13,571 nt of DNA from contig JAQVPY010000045.1 of assembly GCA_028701815.1 (NCBI GenBank), forward strand, positions 1 through 13,571, given 5' to 3'. Origin of the DNA: Bacteroidales bacterium. Its GTDB lineage: Bacteria; Bacteroidota; Bacteroidia; Bacteroidales; BM520. Shown piece by piece: positions 1-5,580 of the stretch. Positions within the stretch are counted from its first letter, which is position 1. Every line of letters begins with the position of its first letter. The translations under genes were made by a program, and so were the position numbers. The notes under the pieces were generated by a model, which worked only from the letters and a program-made list of their open reading frames with translations, was not told the DNA's origin and did not search any database.

Positions 1-977
1 TTGCTTATTGTATAGCCTTGTTTGCCGAGTGGATCCTGGTCGATGGCTATCAGATGTTTATTTGTGAGAAGGTCTATTGTAGCCTTGTCGAGATGTCTTA
101 TATCGCTGTTGACGATTAACGGCGCAGCGAGCATACACCACAAGGCGAAATTGCTGTTGTATTCAATCTGATTGCATCCTGTCAGTTGCCCGTGCAGGCT
201 GGAAGATTTGCCTTTGCCGAAAAGTCCTACCATGAGCATGTCCGGATCGTTCCACGCGCCAGGGCCGGCGTATTGAGCGAGGCCTTCCTGCAGGTCAAAG
301 AGATCAATGACTCCGCCTTTAATACCTGCGTGTACGTCGCCGGAACTCCATATATCTCTTGAGTCATAAGTGGTCCTCCACAGATGTCCGCCGGCAGCTT
401 TAGCCCATAACCACGGTTGACGCTGTCCCCATTCACAGATGGCGAAAACAATGTCGCGACCGCTATTTTTTAACGCGTCGCCCATTTTTTTATAACGAAT
501 AAAAGCAGTCTCAACATCTTCCGGCGCATTGCAATAATCATATTTTAAATAATCTATACCCCAGGAGGCAAAAGTCTTGGCATCCAACTCCTCGAAACCG
601 TAACTTGCAGTTACTCCGCCACAGGTGTATTCTGCCGCATCGGAATAAATGCCGAGTTTTAATCCCTTTGAATGGACATAGTCTGATACTGCCTTAATGC
701 CGTTTGGAAAACGCACGGGGTCGGGGAAAAGACGGTTTTTGTTGTCCCTGCCGCCAACCCAGTAGTCATCGATGATGATGTATTCGTATCCTGCGTCCTT
801 CATGCCGTTGGCGACCATGGCGTCGGCGGTCTCTTTCAGAATCTGTTCGCTGACTTCATATTCGAAGAAGTTCCAGCTGTTCCAACCCATGGGTGGCGTC
901 GGAGCTAAATTTGCGCTTTGTCCGGAGAGACTGATACATAATGCTGTTACGCTGAGAAATAAAAAGACTCTTTTCAT
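1..977 (-). CDS. Secreted GH27 alpha-galactosidase (C-terminus cut by window edge)
   Basis: Glycoside hydrolase family 27 enzyme that removes terminal alpha-linked galactose from oligosaccharides, probably in the periplasm or at the cell surface. The ORF is open from the ATG at 977 to the left edge, giving 325 residues. Residues 1-21 form a signal peptide (MKR, a hydrophobic core, then SGQS). The mature protein opens with the family's PPMGWNSWN (28-36). IIIDDYW (67-73) and GLKLGIYSD (105-113) follow. YLKYDYC (143-149) carries the catalytic nucleophile Asp147, and WRTTYD (200-205) carries the acid/base Asp205, aligned with the RxxxD pair of characterised GH27 enzymes. GAWNDPDML and LWCMLAAPLIVNSDIR further confirm the (beta/alpha)8 fold. 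The C-terminal beta-sandwich lies beyond the window. Its neighbour, 65 bp upstream on the same strand, is a WYL regulator that may control it. Specificity (alpha-galactosidase or alpha-N-acetylgalactosaminidase) cannot be settled from what is visible; alpha-galactosidase is the likelier call. Confidence 0.95.
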   Translation of the reverse strand, partial: MKRVFLFLSVTALCISLSGQSANLAPTPPMGWNSWNFFEYEVSEQILKETADAMVANGMKDAGYEYIIIDDYWVGGRDNKNRLFPDPVRFPNGIKAVSDYVHSKGLKLGIYSDAAEYTCGGVTASYGFEELDAKTFASWGIDYLKYDYCNAPEDVETAFIRYKKMGDALKNSGRDIVFAICEWGQRQPWLWAKAAGGHLWRTTYDSRDIWSSGDVHAGIKGGVIDLFDLQEGLAQYAGPGAWNDPDMLMVGLFGKGKSSSLHGQLTGCNQIEYNSNFALWCMLAAPLIVNSDIRHLDKATIDLLTNKHLIAIDQDPLGKQGYTIS

Positions 978-1000
978 ATATTTTCAGTTTTTTGTTTGCG

Positions 1001-1008
1001 CAAAGATA
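1001..1008 (-). promoter_or_regulatory. Bacteroidetes -7 promoter element of the GH27 gene
   Basis: TATCTTTG on the minus strand matches the phylum consensus TAnnTTTG exactly and lies 24 bp upstream of the GH27 start codon. An ATTG (1034 to 1031, minus strand) sits 22 bp further upstream as a poor -33 candidate. It suggests the galactosidase has its own promoter, separate from the WYL gene before it. Confidence 0.6.
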
Positions 1009-1027
1009 AAATCTTTTTTGCAATAAT

Positions 1028-1042
1028 TGACAATTAGTGTCA
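1028..1042. promoter_or_regulatory. Operator-like dyad TGACA-N5-TGTCA
   Basis: A perfect 5-bp inverted repeat with a 5-bp spacer sits directly after the WYL gene's stop codon and 20 bp upstream of the GH27 -7 box, where the -33 element would lie. This is a suitable place for a dimeric regulator to act on GH27 transcription, and the adjacent WYL protein is the obvious candidate. That is inference: a 10-bp match of this kind can occur by chance, and a short terminator stem is not ruled out. Confidence 0.35.
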
Positions 1043-1945
1043 TTAAGTGAGATTCAGATGTCTGCGCACGAAATGTGATATGTGGTCTTTAAGTTCTTGT
1101 GATTCTATAATTTCGATGTCGTCGGCGAGACCTATCACAAATCTTCCGATTCCATTTAAATTGCAGACTTTTGTGTCGAGAATCCAATGCTTGTCGTCAA
1201 CCTGAGTGAGGTCGCGTTCCGCAAGCGGAAATTCTTCCAGCAGCAGATTATGCGCCATGATGCCGAGTTTGAGTTTAACGGGGTGCTGATAATAGCCTGT
1301 CATCCTGAAAACATCAATAAAACCCTTTACGTGCTTACGCTCATGTTCCCAGTCTTTGTCGAGAACTTCAACATCCTCAGTGCGTACCGTCTTAAATAAT
1401 TTGTTCTGTCCGGAACTAATCTCATAGCACCAAATCTGTACGTAATTTGTGGTGAAAGCGAACGGCTCCACAAGTCTGTCGCTGACAATACCCGTGTGGG
1501 AAGAGGAGTATCCGTGCAGGATTACCTGTTTTTTATTTTGTATGGCCTCAATTATGGCGTGAACGTTGATGGCATCCTGACCGTTTACCACACAGTCGGC
1601 TAACGAAGGGCAGTCGTAAACGGTGGCAAGTTTTTTTCGTAGATTCTGCTTTAATACGTTGCAGTCGTAAATGGCATTGATAAGACTGTTTACAATATAC
1701 GCTTCTTCTTCGGTAAAATGAATGAGTTGTGAAATGTCTTTGAAATATTTACTTTCTTTACTCAACCTGTAGATGTTGCCTTCTTTTTGAATAATGAACC
1801 CCGCAGCCTTGAAAGTGTCAAAATATCGATATATCGAACGATAGGAAGTGTCTAATCTCTCAGCCAAATCCTCAACAGTGTAATTGACATTTCCAATTAA
1901 CAACTTCATTAATCTAAGGATGCGCTCAATTTTTGGTTGATCCAT
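1043..1945 (-). CDS. WYL-domain, DeoR/HTH-11-type transcriptional regulator
   Basis: A 300-residue cytoplasmic DNA-binding regulator of the YafY/WYL family. Residues about 4-60 form a winged helix-turn-helix (YTVEDLAERLDTSYRSIYRYF as the HTH, then GFIIQKEGNIYRL as the wing). Residues about 127-195 are the WYL domain, an SH3-like fold thought to sense small ligands or nucleic acid; the name-giving triad is not literal here, and the equivalent strand reads NYVQIWCYE (167-175). Residues about 220-298 are the C-terminal WCX extension (RFVIGLADDIEIIES, then HFVRRHL). The length is typical for the family. The start at 1945 is preceded by a good -7 box. It lies 65 bp upstream of the GH27 alpha-galactosidase on the same strand, so control of that gene is the simplest guess; the ligand and the sign of regulation are unknown. 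Confidence 0.88.
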   Translation of the reverse strand: MDQPKIERILRLMKLLIGNVNYTVEDLAERLDTSYRSIYRYFDTFKAAGFIIQKEGNIYRLSKESKYFKDISQLIHFTEEEAYIVNSLINAIYDCNVLKQNLRKKLATVYDCPSLADCVVNGQDAINVHAIIEAIQNKKQVILHGYSSSHTGIVSDRLVEPFAFTTNYVQIWCYEISSGQNKLFKTVRTEDVEVLDKDWEHERKHVKGFIDVFRMTGYYQHPVKLKLGIMAHNLLLEEFPLAERDLTQVDDKHWILDTKVCNLNGIGRFVIGLADDIEIIESQELKDHISHFVRRHLNLT

Positions 1946-1976
1946 AGTCCCGTTTCCTTTAATAGTAATTCGGGGA

Positions 1977-1984
1977 CAAAAATA
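1977..1984 (-). promoter_or_regulatory. Bacteroidetes -7 promoter element of the WYL regulator gene
   Basis: TATTTTTG on the minus strand matches TAnnTTTG exactly, 31 bp upstream of the regulator's ATG. No clear TTTG -33 element is present. The final G and the following bases form one arm of a GTCCC/GGGAC inverted repeat (1947-1951 and 1973-1977), so the start of the transcript could fold. Confidence 0.6.
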
Positions 1985-2010
1985 ATACTTTTTTCTTAAA
2001 TGAAAAGTTT

Positions 2011-2739
2011 TTACGCCTTTTTGTTTATTTTAAGGCGCTCCCAAAGCCAATTCGGGGCTATCTGCCAGAAGAAGACAATGATTCGATAGCGCCAATCGAT
2101 GGTCTTTACTCGCTTGTGTTGTAGGATCGAGTTATAGATAGTTGCGGCGACCTTCTCCTTTTTCATCAACAAAGGATATTTGTCCCCCTTTAACAAGTCG
2201 GTCTTAACAAATCCGGGACGAATCTCAGTGAAACGGATTGCTGCTCCACGAAGACGGGCTAATTGTACAAGAGCCTGAATATAACTTCTTTGATAACGTT
2301 TAGTGGCGGAATATGCCGGTGCCGCGCCGAGACCTTTTGTGCCCGCAATAGATGAGATGGCGGCAATGTGCCCGTGCCCTTTTTTCGCAAAATAGTTAAA
2401 CGCCGCATCGAGCATCCTCGTAAATCCTTCGCAGTTGGTTTCAACAGTTTTGAGTTCTATATTTTTATCGAGCGGAACGTTGACACTCCCAACACCGGAG
2501 ACATGGAAATAAATATCCATCCCCCCCATAATTTCAATGAGTTCCAATAAGGCTTTGTCGGCATTATCGTCGTTTATGTCGATGGCTTTTACATAAACAT
2601 TGTGGGGCTGCATCAGCCGTAATTCTTCTAACAACTCTATTCGACGACCTGCCAGACCGACGGTGTACCCGTCACGTATAAATAATTTTGCCACTTCTTT
2701 GCCTATTCCGGAAGTGGCACCGGTGATTAGTATGTTCAT
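2011..2739 (-). CDS. Short-chain dehydrogenase/reductase (classical SDR)
   Basis: A 242-residue Rossmann-fold NAD(P)-dependent oxidoreductase. The cofactor loop is TGATSGIG (6-13). Arg32-Arg33 at the end of the second strand (AGRR) favours NADP(H). The expected NNAG site reads HVSGVG (79-84), a looser version. Asn102 (TNCEG), Ser130 (AAISS), Tyr143 and Lys147 (YSATK) make up the catalytic tetrad. RPGFVKTDL (174-182) is the usual post-catalytic motif. The C-terminal 25 residues are rich in Trp, Phe and Ile and carry basic residues, suggesting peripheral membrane contact. The substrate cannot be inferred. It is transcribed away from rhaB across a 504-bp spacer and precedes the WYL gene on the same strand by 65 bp, so limited read-through is possible, but the WYL gene has its own promoter. 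Confidence 0.92.
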   Translation of the reverse strand: MNILITGATSGIGKEVAKLFIRDGYTVGLAGRRIELLEELRLMQPHNVYVKAIDINDDNADKALLELIEIMGGMDIYFHVSGVGSVNVPLDKNIELKTVETNCEGFTRMLDAAFNYFAKKGHGHIAAISSIAGTKGLGAAPAYSATKRYQRSYIQALVQLARLRGAAIRFTEIRPGFVKTDLLKGDKYPLLMKKEKVAATIYNSILQHKRVKTIDWRYRIIVFFWQIAPNWLWERLKINKKA

Positions 2740-2873
2740 GTCTGAAAATTAATTTCTGTCTTTCTTGGCGCTCATGGTGCCATATTTGTTTATATATTGG
2801 GCTACTGCATTGTAACAAACCTGATATCATTTGCAAATATCGCAAATTTTTCTTGGTTAAATTTTTTTATCTT

Positions 2874-2972
2874 ACTTTTTTATGACTAAAAAAGTGCGTT
2901 TCAAGCTAAGCCAAAAGAACTCGCCTACGGCTCAGACATCTTTTGGTTTTTAACGCTTTCAACGTACTTTTT
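2874..2972. repeat. Long imperfect inverted repeat, REP/MITE-like
   Basis: The arms pair in blocks. AAAAAGTGCGTT (2889-2900) pairs with AACGTACTTTTT (2961-2972) at 11 of 12 positions. CCAAAAGA (2911-2918) pairs perfectly with TCTTTTGG (2939-2946) across a 20-nt loop. A poorly matched stretch separates the two blocks. A nested perfect 8-bp repeat, ACTTTTTT (2874-2881) with AAAAAAGT (2888-2895), abuts the left arm. It lies between divergent genes, which argues against a terminator. From memory, near-identical strings recur between genes in Bacteroidales, which would make it a dispersed element; I cannot confirm copy number from one window. Confidence 0.55.
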
Positions 2973-3040
2973 CTTAACGTTCACTGCGCCAAGGCGGTCG
3001 ACATTGCTGCTCTGCAACAATTAGGGTTTGGGGTGTTTGG

Positions 3041-3083
3041 ATTCCGGAGCGTCATTTCGATGGCAGGGAGAAATCTCATGAGG
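3041..3083. repeat. Putative dispersed intergenic repeat (GTCATTTCGA...GGGAGAAATCTC type)
   Basis: GTCATTTCGA (3051-3060) followed after 5 bp by GGGAGAAATCTC (3066-3077) resembles a short string I associate with intergenic regions across Bacteroidetes genomes. Only one copy is present here, so the call rests on recollection, not on repetition seen in the window. Confidence 0.35.
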
Positions 3084-3188
3084 AATGATGCTATATAATA
3101 CTATCGCATTATAAAGCGGTAAATACAACGACAAAGAGCGAGATGAAGAGACGTGGACGTGGTGAACGCACAATAACAAATACTTACT

Positions 3189-3213
3189 CACTGATCACTA
3201 CCACTAACCACTA
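3189..3213 (+). repeat. Short CACT array upstream of the rhaB promoter
   Basis: CACT occurs at 3189, 3196, 3202 and 3209 (spacing 7, 6 and 7 bp), three of the four as CACTA. The array ends 10 bp before the rhaB -7 box and so covers the -33 region, where no TTTG element is present. It may be simple low-complexity sequence or a set of activator half-sites. Confidence 0.4.
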
Positions 3214-3222
3214 AAAAATTAC

Positions 3223-3230
3223 TATCTTTG
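3223..3230 (+). promoter_or_regulatory. Bacteroidetes -7 promoter element of rhaB
   Basis: TATCTTTG matches TAnnTTTG exactly. Transcription would begin near 3236-3238, leaving a leader of about 7 nt for the ATG at 3244 or about 22 nt for the ATG at 3259. No TTTG -33 element is found at the expected spacing, which hints at dependence on an activator. Confidence 0.65.
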
Positions 3231-3243
3231 CACCTAATTAAAT

Positions 3244-4686
3244 ATGTTGTACGAGTTTATGAATTTTTTGGCATTTGATTTTGGTGCCACATCCGGCAGG
3301 GCAGTACTTGGAGTATATAACAGTGGGTTGTTGGAGACCACGGAATTGGCGCGTTTCGAGAATTCTATTGTGGAAAAACGCGGAAAGTTCTATTGGAACT
3401 TTTTCCATATTGTGGATTTCGTTAAAGAGTGCCTGAAAATTTGCGTTTCCCGAAATATTATTATTGAATCTATAGGAATAGATACGTGGGGAGTGGATTT
3501 TGTATGCTTCGATGAAGAAGGGAATATACTCGATAACCCGCGTGCATATAGAGACCCGTATTCTAATGGACAGGCCGACAGGTTTTTCGAAAAAACGGAT
3601 AAAAGAGATGTATATGATATCACAGGCATTCAAACGATGGACATTAATACCATTTTCCAAATGTGCGCTATGGCTGAAGAAGAAAATTCCATCGCTCCGA
3701 AAACTAAATATGTGCTCTTTATGCCCGATGCGATTATGTATATGCTTACAGGTAAAATGGTTTGCGAGTATACTATTGCTTCTACTTCGCAGATGCTAAA
3801 TGTGAGGACAAAAAAAATTGAGCTGTCACTGTTGAAAAAGACAGGATTTCATCTAAATGTGTTCGACTATGCGCCGGACTGTACTTTTTCGGGTGTGAAT
3901 GTCGGTACGGTAAAAAAAGAGATATGCGATGAGATAGGCCTCGATACAACGGTAAAAGTTGTAGCTGTCGCCGGCCACGACACGGCCTCGGCAGTATCGT
4001 TTTTGCCTGCCTCAGATGAAAAGACGGCCTTTATGAGTTCCGGGACATGGTCGCTGCTGGGTGTTGAAATGGAACAGCCGGTACTTACTGATAACGCTTT
4101 TTCAGGCGACTTTACAAATGAGGGCGGAATTGACGGGACAATAACCTTCTTGAAGAATATTACGGGGATGTGGATACTTGAGCAGTGTAGAAAAGAATGG
4201 AAATCTTCAGGAAAGGATTATTCCTATCCTGAAATAATTGCTCTCGCAGAAACATCTCATTCGGATTTTCTGTTTAATCCCGACGACAATACTTTCGCTA
4301 ATCCGCGGAGTATGATAACAGCTCTCCGAGAATTTGCGACGAGAACGGGGCAGTTGTTCCCTGAAAATGACGGATGTCTGATGCGCGCCATATTTAATAG
4401 CATGGCGCATAGATATGCCGAGGTTATAAAACAACTTGAGGATGTTTGCTCTTTCCATATTGATTCATTGTTCGTTGTAGGCGGCGGCGGCAAAAACGCT
4501 CTTCTGAATCAACTGACTTCCGATGCTGCAAATAAAAAGGTCGTTGCCGGTGTTTCAGAGGCCTCGTCCCTTGGTAACCTGCTGATACAAATGCGTACGG
4601 CGGGAATAATCCGTGACAGAAAAGAGATGTGGGCTTTCGTGGACAAAAATATGGAGATTAAAGAATTCTTTCCTTCAGACACATAA
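3244..4686 (+). CDS. rhaB: Rhamnulokinase
   Basis: An FGGY-family sugar kinase that phosphorylates L-rhamnulose to L-rhamnulose-1-phosphate with ATP in the cytoplasm. It has 480 residues, the usual length. The N-terminal phosphate loop is FDFGATSGR (11-19). The rhamnulokinase stretch GIDTWGVDF (78-86) is followed by RAYRDPY (100-106). AGHDTASA (243-250) carries the likely catalytic base Asp246. SSGTWSLLG (265-273) and NEGGIDGT (292-299) follow, then the nucleotide-binding VVGGGGKN (411-418) and EASSLGN (439-445). Family proteins normally begin close to the DFGATSGR motif, so the in-frame ATG at 3259 (residue 6) may be the true start; no Shine-Dalgarno site decides it. rhaD follows after 38 bp and together they form the kinase-aldolase pair. 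The isomerase and permease genes usually found alongside are absent. Fuculokinase is less likely given the GATSGR and GIDTWGVDF motifs. Confidence 0.95.
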   Translation: MLYEFMNFLAFDFGATSGRAVLGVYNSGLLETTELARFENSIVEKRGKFYWNFFHIVDFVKECLKICVSRNIIIESIGIDTWGVDFVCFDEEGNILDNPRAYRDPYSNGQADRFFEKTDKRDVYDITGIQTMDINTIFQMCAMAEEENSIAPKTKYVLFMPDAIMYMLTGKMVCEYTIASTSQMLNVRTKKIELSLLKKTGFHLNVFDYAPDCTFSGVNVGTVKKEICDEIGLDTTVKVVAVAGHDTASAVSFLPASDEKTAFMSSGTWSLLGVEMEQPVLTDNAFSGDFTNEGGIDGTITFLKNITGMWILEQCRKEWKSSGKDYSYPEIIALAETSHSDFLFNPDDNTFANPRSMITALREFATRTGQLFPENDGCLMRAIFNSMAHRYAEVIKQLEDVCSFHIDSLFVVGGGGKNALLNQLTSDAANKKVVAGVSEASSLGNLLIQMRTAGIIRDRKEMWAFVDKNMEIKEFFPSDT

Positions 4687-4724
4687 TAAAACAGACTTGT
4701 TCCGTTATTAATAATAAGTAAAAA

Positions 4725-5522
4725 ATGAATATGAATAATAATTTGGATGTTAAATTAAATAAGATTGCGGAAGTTGCCGGTTATCTCTGGAATAAAAATT
4801 GGGCAGAGCGCAATGGCGGTAATATGTCGATAAATGTCACCAACGACATTAAGGATTTCAAATCTTTCAATGAATATACCGTGCCATCTCATAAACTATC
4901 CGGCGTAATACCTGCTTTGGCGGATAACGTATTTTATGTTACCGGAACGGGGCAGCGTATGAGAGATGTGGCTAAGTCGCCACTTGATTTCGGCGCATTG
5001 ATTCTTCTTTCGGAGACAGCAGAGGAATATAAGATTATTTCGGAGAGGCAGGTTCAGCCTACCTCGGAACTCGCTTCACATCTCGCTATCCATGGTGCGC
5101 TGAAAAAACGTGGTATGAAAAACGGATCCGTTGTCCATACGCATCCTAATGAATTGATTGCGCTCTCTCATATCAGGAGATTTCTCGACTCGGATGTCCT
5201 CACAAAAACTCTTTGGTCGATGATACCTGAGGCGAGAATAGTTGTTCCCAAGGGTGTGGGCGTCGTGCCTTATGTGCTTACAGGTACTGTGGAACTTGCG
5301 GTGGCGACTATGAAAGCTCTCGAAAAACATGATGTCGTGTTGTGGGAAAAACATGGCATACTTGCTGTTAACGATGATATCATCGAATGTTTTGATGCGA
5401 TAGACACTATGACCAAATGCGCCCAGATTTATTTGACGGCAAAACTCGTGGGCGAAGAGCCCGAGGGTCTCAATGAAGACCAGATGTCTGAAATCGCGGA
5501 GAAATTCAGCCTGCCGCGTTAA
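4725..5522 (+). CDS. rhaD: Rhamnulose-1-phosphate aldolase
   Basis: A zinc-dependent class II aldolase that splits L-rhamnulose-1-phosphate into dihydroxyacetone phosphate and L-lactaldehyde. Its 265 residues compare with about 274 in E. coli RhaD. The N-terminal ERNGGNMS (28-35) is the phosphate-binding segment. YVTGTGQRMRD (71-81) follows. QPTSELASH (111-119) carries the likely catalytic Glu115. HTHPNELIALSH (138-149) supplies zinc ligands His138 and His140, and LWEKHG (206-211) supplies the third, His210; the spacing closely follows the E. coli Glu117, His141, His143 and His212 set. The 38-bp gap after rhaB has no terminator, so the two are probably co-transcribed. A second in-frame ATG two codons in (4731) is an equally possible start. 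Activity on L-fuculose-1-phosphate cannot be excluded, but the pairing with rhaB supports the rhamnose role. Confidence 0.94.
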   Translation: MNMNNNLDVKLNKIAEVAGYLWNKNWAERNGGNMSINVTNDIKDFKSFNEYTVPSHKLSGVIPALADNVFYVTGTGQRMRDVAKSPLDFGALILLSETAEEYKIISERQVQPTSELASHLAIHGALKKRGMKNGSVVHTHPNELIALSHIRRFLDSDVLTKTLWSMIPEARIVVPKGVGVVPYVLTGTVELAVATMKALEKHDVVLWEKHGILAVNDDIIECFDAIDTMTKCAQIYLTAKLVGEEPEGLNEDQMSEIAEKFSLPR

Positions 5523-5580
5523 AAATAGGTATGATTTTTGATAACTAAATTTATTTTGTACTAAAAAATATTGAATTAAT

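Larger units (their letters stand above)
2740..3243. other. Divergent intergenic region between the SDR gene and rhaB
   Basis: This 504-bp spacer holds no ORF with a recognisable product. Next to the SDR gene there is a weak minus-strand promoter candidate, TTTG (2819 to 2816), 19 bp, then TATATAAA (2796 to 2789), followed by an ATTTGCAAAT palindrome at 2829-2838. The centre is taken up by a long imperfect hairpin repeat (2874-2972) and a second repeat-like string (3041-3083). The right end contains a CACT array and the rhaB -7 box. A 23-codon reading frame at 2882-2953 lies wholly inside the hairpin and is probably not a gene. Because both neighbours point outward, the hairpins are not terminators for either. 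Confidence 0.7.

Noticed and set aside
772..1026. An 84-codon plus-strand frame at the GH27 5' end
   Set aside because: Antisense to the conserved GH27 N-terminus and signal peptide; no motif.
2014..2037. CGCCTT/AAGGCG stem at the SDR 3' end as an intrinsic terminator
   Set aside because: The 6-bp stem is followed by A residues, not a T tract, on the minus strand, and it overlaps the coding region.
2882..2953. A 23-codon frame (MTKKVRF...) as a small gene
   Set aside because: It lies inside the hairpin repeat and lacks a promoter or ribosome site; reported only as part of the repeat.
3084..3188. A riboswitch or small RNA in the rhaB upstream region
   Set aside because: The stretch lies upstream of the predicted -7 box, shows no strong pairing, and matches no RNA family I recognise.
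5551..5558. TTATTTTG before the S9 peptidase as a -7 box
   Set aside because: It misses the conserved A at the second position and has no -33 partner; the AT-rich gap could produce it by chance. The peptidase may simply be read from the rhaB promoter.
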